Source of the DNA: an uncultured Prevotella sp.
GTDB lineage: Bacteria > Bacteroidota > Bacteroidia > Bacteroidales > Bacteroidaceae
Assembly: GCA_900553965.1 (NCBI GenBank)
Contig: USFX01000154.1
Span: 1-6,708 of the forward strand
Direction: 5' to 3'
DNA length: 6,708 nucleotides
The translations under genes and the position numbers were made by a program. How positions within the stretch are numbered: position 1 is the stretch's first letter; every line of letters starts with the position of its first letter. Of the stretch, positions 1 through 6,184 are shown in pieces. The notes below the pieces were generated by a model that did not search any database, had not been told where the DNA came from, and saw only the letters and a program-made list of their open reading frames with translations.

Positions 1-6
1 ATGCGA

Positions 7-54
7 GTTCTGCAACACCCTCTCCCTACAAATTCATGGTTCTGCAACACCCTC
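7..54. repeat. 16-bp direct repeat, two copies, upstream of porP
   Basis: The string GTTCTGCAACACCCTC occurs exactly at 7-22 and again at 39-54, a spacing of 32 bases. It lies in the non-coding leader before porP. No gene can be supported in 1-154. Two copies could be a protein-binding pair, part of a dispersed intergenic repeat, or the relic of a small duplication; nothing here decides between these. The repetition is certain, its meaning is not. Confidence 0.75.
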
Positions 55-57
55 GTT

Positions 58-118
58 GGGGTGGGTTGTAGGTGGTTGGGGGTTGTTATTGGCTTTTTCA
101 TCATTTTCTCCCCACCCC
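58..118. other. G-rich/C-rich inverted repeat in the porP leader
   Basis: A G-rich run at 58-82 contains GGGGTGGG (58-65), which is exactly complementary to CCCACCCC at 111-118, giving an 8-bp stem around a 45-base loop. The same G-rich strand could in principle make a two-tier quadruplex. No T-run follows the 3' arm, so it is not a standard terminator. A role in the porP leader is only a guess. Confidence 0.35.
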
Positions 119-141
119 GCACAATAATCCCGCGTTGCGCG

Positions 142-155
142 CGTTATTAATAACG
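142..155. other. 14-bp perfect palindrome touching the porP start codon
   Basis: CGTTATTAATAACG is a perfect palindrome, and its last G is the first base of the proposed GTG start of porP. It may be an operator-like site, a tiny hairpin at the start codon, or chance in an AT-rich initiation region. Confidence 0.4.
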
Positions 156-1093
156 TGCTTAAGCATTGTTTCGCGATATTGACAGTGATGCTCATGGCTT
201 CCGCAGGGGCTGTGGCGCAGTATGACCCCTCGTTCGCCCACTACTGGGCGATGGAGCCGTCGTTCAATCCCGCAGCCGTCGGCAAGGAGAACAAGATCAA
301 CGCCGTCGGCGCATACAACATGACCCTGACCGGCTTTGAGAACAATCCGCGGACGATGTATGCCGCCGGCGACCTGCCGTTCTACTTCCTACGGTCCTAC
401 CACGGCGTCGGAGCGCGGTTCATGAACGACGAGCTGGGACTCTTCTCCCACAAGACCTTCGCCCTTCAGTATGCCTTCCGCACACGTCTCTTCGGCGGAC
501 GCATAGCCGCCGGCGTCAACCTCGGACTGCTCAGCGAGTCGTTCGACGGAGACAAGGTCGACACCGAGACGCCCAACGACCCCGCCTTCCCCACGTCAGA
601 GGTCAGCGGAACGGGCTTCGACCTCGGCGCCGGACTCTACTACACCCACGGACAGTGGTACGTCGGCGCGTCGGCCCTCCACCTCAACGCACCCGAAGTG
701 GAGCTCGGAGAGCGGCAGACGCTGAAGATTGACCCGACATATTATTTGACGGGAGGATACAATATTCGGCTGAGAAATCCGTTCTTATCAATACATCCCA
801 GTGTGCTCGCGCGCACCGATGCCACGGCATGGCGGGTCGACGTGACCGCGCGCGTCCGCTATTCCTACGAGAAGCGGATGATGTACGCCGGCGTATCCTA
901 CAGCCCGACAAACTCCGTCACCGTGCTCATCGGAGGCAACTTCCACGGCGTCAGCCTCGGCTACAGCTATGAAATCTACACCTCGGCCATCAGCTTCGGC
1001 AACGGCAGTCACGAGATTTTCATCGGCTATCAGACCGACATCGACCTACAGAAGAAAGGACGGAACAGACATAAGAGTGTGAGACTATTATAA
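155..1093 (+). CDS. porP: Type IX secretion system outer-membrane protein, PorP/SprF family
   Basis: Product of 312 aa, the usual size for PorP/SprF proteins, which are outer-membrane beta-barrel partners of the T9SS; some help anchor the motor or a secreted substrate at the outer membrane. The N-terminus is a signal peptide: Lys3, a hydrophobic core at about 6-18, and a likely signal peptidase I cut after A-V-A (19-21), leaving QYDPSF, an opening typical of the family. The rest alternates short hydrophobic and aromatic strands, and the C-terminus has the KKGRNRHKSVR-type tail common in Bacteroidales PorP. I chose the GTG at 155 because the in-frame stop lies at 125-127 and the first ATG (188) would remove the positive charge and half of the signal peptide. 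No Shine-Dalgarno site is visible, normal for Bacteroidota. It precedes gldK, as in known T9SS loci. GC falls sharply at about 721-800 (see findings). Family assignment is strong; its exact substrate or partner is unknown. Confidence 0.9.
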   Translation: MLKHCFAILTVMLMASAGAVAQYDPSFAHYWAMEPSFNPAAVGKENKINAVGAYNMTLTGFENNPRTMYAAGDLPFYFLRSYHGVGARFMNDELGLFSHKTFALQYAFRTRLFGGRIAAGVNLGLLSESFDGDKVDTETPNDPAFPTSEVSGTGFDLGAGLYYTHGQWYVGASALHLNAPEVELGERQTLKIDPTYYLTGGYNIRLRNPFLSIHPSVLARTDATAWRVDVTARVRYSYEKRMMYAGVSYSPTNSVTVLIGGNFHGVSLGYSYEIYTSAISFGNGSHEIFIGYQTDIDLQKKGRNRHKSVRLL

Positions 1094-1167
1094 CCGACAA
1101 AACAACAGCGGAGACGGACACGGCATAAGACCCAAGTCCTAAAGCTCCCGACATAAAAATCCTATAT

Positions 1168-1179
1168 ATATAATTATAT
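1168..1179. other. AT-rich palindrome overlapping the gldK start
   Basis: The 84-bp gap between porP and gldK ends in an AT-only tract. ATATAATTATAT (1168-1179) is a perfect 12-bp palindrome that includes the first two bases of the gldK ATG. AT-rich, unstructured initiation regions are usual in Bacteroidota, so this may only reflect translation needs. Nothing else is recognisable in 1094-1177, and I see no convincing promoter or terminator there. Confidence 0.35.
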
Positions 1180-2632
1180 GTGTAAGAACAGATGTAGCAT
1201 AGCTCTCTGCCTCATCGGCCTGATTGCGCTGACGGGCTGCTTCGGCGGCAAGTCGGCAACGGCGTCGGGAGGCGAAGACAGGGGCGCAGGCGGCAGGGCG
1301 TTCACCGAGCCCACGCCATATGGCATGACCCTCATCAAGCGCGGCCACCTGCGGATGGGCATCGAACAGCAGGACAGCCTCTGGGGAAAGCAGACGCCGG
1401 TGAAGGACATCTCAGTCGAAGGATTCTGGATGGACGAGACGGAGATAACCAACTCCCAGTACCGCCAGTTCGTCAACTACGTGCGCGACTCCATCATCCG
1501 CGAACGCCTCGCCGACCCGGCCTACGGCGGCGACGAGACATACAAGATAGAGGAAGACAAGAACGGCGACCCCATCAAGCCACATCTCAACTGGAAGAAA
1601 CCGCTGCCCCGCAAGCCCAACGAGGACGAGCAGCGCGCCATAGAGAGCGTCTACACCGTCAACCCCGTCACGGGAGAGAAGATGCTCGACGCCTCGCAGA
1701 TGAACTACCGCTATGAGGTCTACGACTATACCACGGCCGCCATGCGCCGCTTCCGTCTCAATCCGCAGGAGCGCAATCTCAACACCGACGTGGCGGTCAA
1801 TCCCGCCGAAGAGGTGTGGATATCGAAGGACACGGCCTATATCGACGACGAGGGACGCATCGTCAGCGAGACCATCAACCGCCAGCTCTCCGGCCCGTGG
1901 GACTTCCTCAACACCTACATCGTCAACATCTTCCCCGACACGACATGCTGGGTCAACGACTTCCCCAACGCCGACAACGAGACATACATGCGCCTCTACT
2001 TCAGCAACCCGGCCTACAACGACTACCCCGTCGTCGGCGTCACCTGGGAACAGGCCAACGCCTTCTGCGCCTGGCGCACGGAATATCTCCTCAAAGGCCT
2101 CGGCGCCGCCGCACGCTACGTCCAGCGCTACCGTCTGCCGACAGAGGCCGAGTGGGAGTATGCCGCACGCGGAAAGAACCAGAACGAGTTCCCATGGGAA
2201 CAGTCACAGACGGCAAGCGAGAGCGGATGCTTCTTCGCCAACTTCAAGCCCGACCGCGGAAACTACACCAAGGACGGAAACCTCATCACCAGCAAGGTCG
2301 GAATCTACTCGGCAAACTCCAACGGCCTCTATGATATGGCCGGAAACGTGGCCGAATGGACCAGCACCATCTACACCGAGGCCGGCGTCGAAGCCATGAA
2401 CGACATCAACCCGCAGCTGCGCTACAACGCCGCCAAGGAAGACCCCTACCGGCTCAAGCGCAAGAGCGTGCGCGGAGGCTCGTGGAAAGACCCGGAATCC
2501 TACATACGCTCGGCATGGCGCTCGGCCGAATACCAGAACCAGCCACGGTCCTACATCGGATTCCGCTGCGTGCGCAGTCTGGCCAACACCACAAGCGACA
2601 AGTCAAAGAAAACAAAATCGAAGAAGAAATAA
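1178..2632 (+). CDS. gldK: Type IX secretion system lipoprotein PorK/GldK
   Basis: Product of 484 aa. It begins with a lipoprotein signal: KNR charges, a hydrophobic stretch, and the lipobox L-T-G-C with the lipidated Cys at 21, so the mature protein sits on the periplasmic side of the outer membrane. In known systems PorK forms the large periplasmic ring with PorN. The body has the formylglycine-generating enzyme (SUMF1) fold: WMDETEITNSQY (84-95), GVTW (287-290), RLPTEAEWEY (319-328), GLYDMAGNVAEW (383-394), VRGGSW (431-436) and GFRCVR (461-466). The two active-site cysteines of true formylglycine enzymes, which by motif alignment should lie at about 438 and 443, are Asp and Ile here, so a structural role fits. 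A long segment (about 105-280) between the first two motifs is typical of GldK compared with small SUMF1 enzymes. The C-terminus is Lys-rich. The gene ends 3 bases before gldL, implying co-transcription and possibly translational coupling. Confidence 0.95.
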   Translation: MCKNRCSIALCLIGLIALTGCFGGKSATASGGEDRGAGGRAFTEPTPYGMTLIKRGHLRMGIEQQDSLWGKQTPVKDISVEGFWMDETEITNSQYRQFVNYVRDSIIRERLADPAYGGDETYKIEEDKNGDPIKPHLNWKKPLPRKPNEDEQRAIESVYTVNPVTGEKMLDASQMNYRYEVYDYTTAAMRRFRLNPQERNLNTDVAVNPAEEVWISKDTAYIDDEGRIVSETINRQLSGPWDFLNTYIVNIFPDTTCWVNDFPNADNETYMRLYFSNPAYNDYPVVGVTWEQANAFCAWRTEYLLKGLGAAARYVQRYRLPTEAEWEYAARGKNQNEFPWEQSQTASESGCFFANFKPDRGNYTKDGNLITSKVGIYSANSNGLYDMAGNVAEWTSTIYTEAGVEAMNDINPQLRYNAAKEDPYRLKRKSVRGGSWKDPESYIRSAWRSAEYQNQPRSYIGFRCVRSLANTTSDKSKKTKSKKK

Positions 2633-2635
2633 GCC

Positions 2636-3487
2636 ATGACAGTCTACAGTAAGTTCAACATAGTATATCAGCTGCAGAAGTGGCTCGACAGCGTGCCGGG
2701 CCAGACGTTCCTCAACTACGCCTACAGCTGGGGAGCCTCCGTCGTAATCCTCGGAACTCTGTTCAAGCTGACCCACCTCCCCGGTGCCAACATCATGCTC
2801 TACCTCGGAATGGGCACCGAGGTAATCGTGTTCTTCATCTCGGCCTTCGACCGGCCCTTCGACAAGACGGCCATCGGCAAGGAACTGCCCACACATCTCG
2901 AAGATGAGGAGGAGGGACATGACGCTGGCGGCATGTCCGACGGCGGCATATCCGACGGACAGCAGGCCATCGGCGGCGGCATCGCTGGCGGCACTATTAT
3001 AATAGGTGGCGGTCAGCCGTCCTCCGGCGCCATCCCCTCTGCCGACGGCACCATTCCCTCAGCCTCTGGCGCCGTGGCAGCGGCCGGTTCAGATGCCACC
3101 GTGGCAGCGGCGGGCGGAACTATCGTCGGCGGAAGCGCCGTGCCCGGATGGGTTCAGGGCCAGCAGCAGGTATCGCCGGAAATGGAAGAGGCCACCTCAA
3201 ACTATGTGGATGAGCTCAACCGCCTGACCGAGATGCTCTCAAAGGTTGCCGAGCAGAGCCAGCGGCTCACCCGAGACTCCGAGGAAATGGAAAATCTCAA
3301 CCGCACGCTGACCGGCATCTGCAAGGTCTACGAGATGCAGCTCAAGGGCGCAAGCGCACAGATTGGCACCATCGACCAAATCAACGAGCAGTCGCGCCGC
3401 ATGGCCGAACAGATAGCAGAGCTCAACCGCATCTATGCCCGCATGATAGAGGCGATGACGGTCAACATGAACAAAGTGCAGAGCTGA
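2636..3487 (+). CDS. gldL: Type IX secretion system motor protein PorL/GldL
   Basis: Product of 283 aa. GldL is the inner-membrane protein that, with GldM, forms the proton-driven T9SS motor. Two transmembrane helices are visible at about 29-48 and 51-71, joined by a short loop. The first ends in KLTH with Lys44, and the second carries Glu62 within GMGTEVIVFF. These match a membrane Lys and Glu known to matter for motor function in GldL, presumably for proton coupling. After an acidic stretch (89-93) comes a Gly/Ala/Ser linker at about 96-171, followed by a long charged, coiled-coil-like cytoplasmic helix region (about 182-283). The linker makes the protein longer than the compact Flavobacterium form and closer to the long PorL of Bacteroidales. 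The ATG follows the gldK stop by 3 bases and has no Shine-Dalgarno site. Confidence 0.95.
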   Translation: MTVYSKFNIVYQLQKWLDSVPGQTFLNYAYSWGASVVILGTLFKLTHLPGANIMLYLGMGTEVIVFFISAFDRPFDKTAIGKELPTHLEDEEEGHDAGGMSDGGISDGQQAIGGGIAGGTIIIGGGQPSSGAIPSADGTIPSASGAVAAAGSDATVAAAGGTIVGGSAVPGWVQGQQQVSPEMEEATSNYVDELNRLTEMLSKVAEQSQRLTRDSEEMENLNRTLTGICKVYEMQLKGASAQIGTIDQINEQSRRMAEQIAELNRIYARMIEAMTVNMNKVQS

Positions 3488-3502
3488 CAACCGAACTGTC
3501 AA

Positions 3503-3547
3503 GACCTTAAGGACCCTAAAGACCTTAAAGACTTTAAAGACCTTAAA
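3503..3547. repeat. Five-copy 9-bp tandem repeat between gldL and gldM
   Basis: Five successive 9-mers, consensus GACCTTAAA, run through 3503-3511, 3512-3520, 3521-3529, 3530-3538 and 3539-3547. Copies 3 and 5 are identical to the consensus and the others differ by one base. A degenerate sixth unit (GCTCCTTAG) follows at 3548-3556. Short palindromes (CCTTAAGG, CTTTAAAG) recur within it. It fills most of the 92-bp gap inside an otherwise tight operon. Function unknown; such arrays can vary in copy number by replication slippage. Confidence 0.85.
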
Positions 3548-3579
3548 GCTCCTTAGGCTTCTAACAACAGAAAATAACT

Positions 3580-4740
3580 ATGGCAATAAAGAAACGACCG
3601 GTATCCCCGCGCCAGAAGATGATCAACCTGATGTATGTCGTCCTCATGGCAATGCTCGCGCTGAACGTCTCTACGGAGGTGCTCAACGGCTTCTCCATCG
3701 TAGAGGAAAGCCTCAACCGCACCACAGCCAGCTCCACAAAGGAGAACCGGGTGATATATGACGACTTTGAAGCGCAGATGAAGGCCAACCCCGCGAAGGT
3801 GAAAGCGTGGTTCGACAAGGCGCAAGAGGTCAAGCGGATGAGCGACTCGCTCTACAATTTCGCAGGCGAGTTGAAACTGGCCATCGTACGCGAGGCCGAC
3901 GGAAAGAAAGCCGACGTGACCGACATCGTCAACAAGGAGGACCTTGAAGCGGCCACCCAGGTCATGCTCGCACCCGGACGGGGACGCGGCGAGGCTCTCT
4001 ACAAGGCCATAAACTCCTTCCGCGAGCGCATCCTGACAATGGTTCCGGACAGCACCCGCAGGGCTATCATAGCCGACAACCTGTCCACCCGCATACCGCG
4101 CAACGCCGTGGCGATGGGCAAGAACTGGCAGGAATACATGTTCGAGGGCATGCCCGTGGCCGCTGCCGTGACGCTGCTGTCGAAGCTTCAGAGCGACATA
4201 CGCTACGCCGAGGGCGAGGTGCTCCACACGCTGGTGGCCAACATCGACGTCAAGGATATCCGCGTCAACGCCCTCAACGCTTTCGTCATACCCAATTCGC
4301 AGACCATCGTGCGCGGCGACAAGTTCTCGGCGCACATCGTCATGGCCGCCGTCGACACGACACAGGTGCCAGACATATATATAGGTGAGCGCAAGGTGAA
4401 CCTCACCAACGGTCTCTATGAGACCATCTGCGGCTCTACCGGCGACTTCACACTGGCCGGCCACATCGAGATGGTCAACGGTGGAGGCGAGCGCATACGC
4501 CGCGACTTCAGCCAGAAATATACAGTGGTGGACCCCAGCGCGACCGTCTCGGCCGACCTGATGAATGTCCTCTACGCCGGATATAGCAATCCGATCAGCG
4601 TCAGCGTGCCCGGCGTGCCGCTCAACAAAGTACAGGCCGTCATGACCGGAGGCGCTCTCCAGCCCGTCGGACCGGGCCGCTACATAGCCCGTCCGGCCGC
4701 CGTCGGCAAGGACGTGACCATCACCCTGGCCGCCGAGGCC
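3580..4740 (+). CDS. gldM: Type IX secretion system protein PorM/GldM, N-terminal 387 codons only (truncated by a join)
   Basis: GldM spans the inner membrane once and extends through the periplasm as a dimeric shaft, linking the GldL motor to the PorK/PorN ring. The start is clear: a basic N-terminus (KKRPVSPRQK) and a single membrane helix at about 14-30 (INLMYVVLMAMLALN), the family signature, followed by the helical periplasmic domain and then beta-rich domains (SVPGVPLNKV at about 344-353). Known PorM/GldM proteins are about 510-520 aa with four periplasmic domains; here the GldM-like sequence stops near residue 387, about the end of the third domain. From codon 388 the same frame encodes a penicillin-binding transpeptidase, so the open frame runs to 5259 (559 codons) as a chimera. 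The fourth domain and gldN, which should follow, are absent. The join could lie up to a few codons either side of 4740. Confidence 0.9.
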
Positions 4741-4752
4741 GGGCAGCTGCCC
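4733..4752. other. Join 1: Bacteroidales gldM to Firmicutes transpeptidase
   Basis: Left of this point the protein is GldM (ending in DVTITLAAEA). Right of it is the transpeptidase C-terminus (GQLPAPQEL onward). There is no insertion sequence, inverted repeat, tRNA or target duplication at the boundary, and codon style changes at once. The frame is kept, probably by chance. I read it as an assembly or amplification chimera. Confidence 0.8.
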
Positions 4753-5259
4753 GCCCCGCAGGAGCTGGCGCAAAGCGGGCAGCTTGCCAATTTCAGCTTT
4801 GGGCAGGGCAGTCTGCTGGCAACACCTATGCAGGTGGCGGCACTGTTCAACACCATTGCAGCGGACGGCGTATACCGCAGCCCTTATGTGCTGCAAGCCA
4901 CGCTGGACGAGACCACCGGACAACCGGTGGAGACCCTCAGCCACCCCCGGGGGCGGCGGGTGATCTCAGCACAGAACGCAGCGCTTTTGCGCGCTATGCT
5001 GGTACAGGTGGTGCAGCAGGGCACCGCACAGGATGCCGCCGGGCTTTCCGGTGGGGCGGGCGGCAAGACCGGTACCGCCCAGACCGGGCAGTTCACCCCG
5101 GAGGGCACCGAGCGCTGCAACCTGTGGTTTGCGGGGTTCTGGCCGGCAGAAAAGCCCCGCTATACCATTGTGGTATTGCAGGACGGTGCGGTGCACACGG
5201 CGTACTCCGGTGCAGCCATCTTTGCGCAGGTCTGCAACGTGCTGGAAGCAGCGGGTTAA
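4741..5259 (+). CDS. Penicillin-binding protein transpeptidase domain, C-terminal fragment (5' part missing)
   Basis: About 172 codons of a class B type penicillin-binding protein (FtsI/PBP2/SpoVD group), which cross-links peptidoglycan outside the cytoplasmic membrane. Visible are the NFSFGQG segment (residues 404-410 of the fused frame) with the following LLATPMQVA, a family hallmark, and the K-T-G triad at 496-498 within GGKTGTAQTG, the third active-site motif. The SxxK nucleophile and SxN motifs lie upstream in intact proteins and are missing, along with the membrane anchor and dimerisation domain. No start codon belongs to it here; it is open only because it is in frame with gldM. It stops 101 bases before secG, on the same strand. 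Which PBP subtype it is cannot be told from this end alone. Confidence 0.85.
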   Translation, partial: GQLPAPQELAQSGQLANFSFGQGSLLATPMQVAALFNTIAADGVYRSPYVLQATLDETTGQPVETLSHPRGRRVISAQNAALLRAMLVQVVQQGTAQDAAGLSGGAGGKTGTAQTGQFTPEGTERCNLWFAGFWPAEKPRYTIVVLQDGAVHTAYSGAAIFAQVCNVLEAAG

Positions 5260-5274
5260 ATGCGCGGATTCTAC

Positions 5275-5303
5275 TTGCAATTTTGGCTTTGTTATGCTAC
5301 TAT
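5275..5303 (+). promoter_or_regulatory. Sigma-A type promoter for secG with extended -10
   Basis: TTGCAA (5275-5280) is followed by a 17-base spacer and TACTAT (5298-5303), with TG at 5295-5296 making an extended -10. Transcription would start near 5310, about 50 bases before the secG ATG. The site lies just after the transpeptidase stop codon in an AT-rich patch, so secG has its own promoter. Motif reading only. Confidence 0.65.
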
Positions 5304-5360
5304 ATAGTTGTATTTTTGCGTAGTTTTCCGTATTTACAAATAAAAGGAGCGTTACGATTC

Positions 5361-5612
5361 ATGTCTGTTATCGAAATTGTTGGCGGTGCCATTCTGCTGG
5401 TGGCTTCGCTGGTCATCGTTTTCCTCACCCTCATGCAGCACACCCACGGTCAGGGCCTGTCCGGTGCCATCAACGGCAGTGTGGGCGGTGCCAACAATGC
5501 ACGTCTGACCCCGGCAGATCAGATGCTGGCTAAGGTCACCCGCATTGCAGGCGTGGTGTTCTTTGTGGTTGCTATTCTGGCCTGCCTGTTTGCAGGCCGT
5601 CTGGCAGGCTGA
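5361..5612 (+). CDS. secG: Preprotein translocase subunit SecG
   Basis: Product of 83 aa, typical for SecG, the small accessory subunit of the SecYEG channel that aids SecA-driven export across the cytoplasmic membrane. It has the expected two membrane helices (about 4-25 and 62-79) and the conserved loop after the first helix, Q-H-T-H-G-Q-G-L-S-G-A-I-N-G (26-39), followed by the ANNARLTPADQMLAKVTR stretch that leads into helix 2. The ATG at 5361 is preceded by AAAGGAG (5343-5349) at good spacing. Complete at both ends, with its own promoter upstream and a terminator 10 bases after the stop. The order secG then rnr is common in Firmicutes. Confidence 0.93.
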   Translation: MSVIEIVGGAILLVASLVIVFLTLMQHTHGQGLSGAINGSVGGANNARLTPADQMLAKVTRIAGVVFFVVAILACLFAGRLAG

Positions 5613-5622
5613 GAAGGCGTTG

Positions 5623-5651
5623 CAGCCCCGTGAACGGACGGGGCTGTTTTT
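5623..5651 (+). terminator. Rho-independent terminator after secG
   Basis: A perfect 9-bp GC-rich stem (CAGCCCCGT at 5623-5631 with ACGGGGCTG at 5638-5646), a 6-base loop, then five T (5647-5651). It starts 10 bases after the secG stop. The T-run is itself complementary to an A-run at 5660-5664 (TTTTTCTG facing CAGAAAAA), so a competing small hairpin is possible. Termination may be partial, since no clear promoter for rnr is seen downstream. Confidence 0.85.
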
Positions 5652-5668
5652 CTGTGCAGAAAAAAGTG

Positions 5669-5725
5669 CGGGCAGCCGGTTCTGCGGGCTGCCGCAAAGA
5701 GGGGACAGGGAAAGGTGCCCGTCCC
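5669..5725 (+). other. Two further hairpins between secG and rnr
   Basis: The 173-base gap between secG and rnr holds, after the terminator, two more potential stems. One is GGCAGCC (5671-5677) with GGCTGCC (5687-5693), extendable by two pairs past a bulged G. The other is GGGAC-a-GGG (5702-5710) with CCCGTCCC (5718-5725), an 8-bp stem with one bulged A. Neither has a T-run. They may form a structured 5' leader for rnr, or be a dispersed repeat. No known riboswitch class is recognised. Confidence 0.45.
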
Positions 5726-5785
5726 AAGGCAGGGCTGTGCTCCGCAGGAGATGCACGGCCACGGAAGTGAAGGAGAAAATATTTT

Positions 5786-6181
5786 ATGGCAATGCGCGAT
5801 AAAATTGAGCACGCGATCCAGAATCAGCCGTGCACTGTAAAAGATCTGAAGAATAAGTTCGGCGGGGATCGCGGCGCAGACCGCAAGGTGATGGAGGCTG
5901 TGGACCAGCTGGTGCACGAGGCTGTCATCTGCCAGGGCCAGGGCGGGTTCTTCACGGTGCGCAGCGGCCGTGCCGATAAGGCGTTGCTGTGCAAGGTGGT
6001 AAAGCTGGGCAAGAACTTTGCCTTTGTCATGCTGGAGGACGGCACCAGCGATATCTTTATCCCCGGCCGGTTCACCCGCGGCGCAATGCCCGGCGACAAG
6101 GTGCTGGTGGAAAAGTTTGCACATCCCCGGGTAGAGGGCAGCGATGAGGGCGAGATCCTTGCTGTTCTGGAAGAGAAGAAT
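5786..6181 (+). CDS. rnr: Ribonuclease R, N-terminal ~132 codons only (truncated by a join)
   Basis: RNase R is a processive 3'-to-5' exoribonuclease of the cytoplasm that degrades structured RNA and rRNA. Only the start is present: a winged-helix domain (about 1-60, with TVKDLKNKF and DRKVMEAVDQLVHE) and most of the first OB-fold cold-shock domain (about 65-130, with GKNFAFVMLEDGTSDIFIP and GAMPGDKVLVE). Intact family members are 700 aa or more, so the second cold-shock domain, the catalytic RNB domain and the S1 domain are missing. The ATG at 5786 is well supported by GAAGGAG (5769-5775); a second ATG two codons on is less well spaced. RNase R reading ends near LEEKN (128-132), after which the frame runs into unrelated DNA and stops at 6224-6226. 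The short 146-codon frame should not be taken as a natural protein. Confidence 0.88.
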
Positions 6182-6184
6182 TCT
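6168..6184. other. Join 2: Firmicutes rnr (+) to Bacteroides-type sensor (-)
   Basis: The 17 bases 6168-6184 can be read both as the last RNase R codons (EEKNS on +) and as the sensor codons NSSLP on -, so the exact break cannot be placed and short shared sequence may have promoted the join. An EcoRI-type site GAATTC lies at 6178-6183. Base composition falls to about 40% GC just to the right (24 of 60 in 6241-6300). Confidence 0.75.

Noticed and set aside
58..82. Stable G-quadruplex upstream of porP
   Set aside because: Only three separate runs of three or more G are present, so a stable three-tier quadruplex is not supported. Noted only as G-rich.
1713..2399. Ser/Thr/Pro-rich open frame overlapping gldK in another frame
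   Set aside because: Composition is what a shifted frame of a GC-rich gene gives, and gldK covers the region with clear motifs.
3503..3556. Short tandem repeats as a possible CRISPR array
   Set aside because: Units are 9 bp and directly adjacent, with no spacers.
3553..4944. Long open frame of 463 codons on the minus strand opposite gldM
   Set aside because: It mirrors a GC-rich coding gene, crosses join 1, and has no recognisable domain. The gldM reading on + is unambiguous.
3580..5259. A novel GldM-transpeptidase fusion protein linking secretion motor and cell-wall synthesis
   Set aside because: Both halves are truncated family members from different phyla, and the catalytic Ser motifs are missing. 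Better read as a join artefact.
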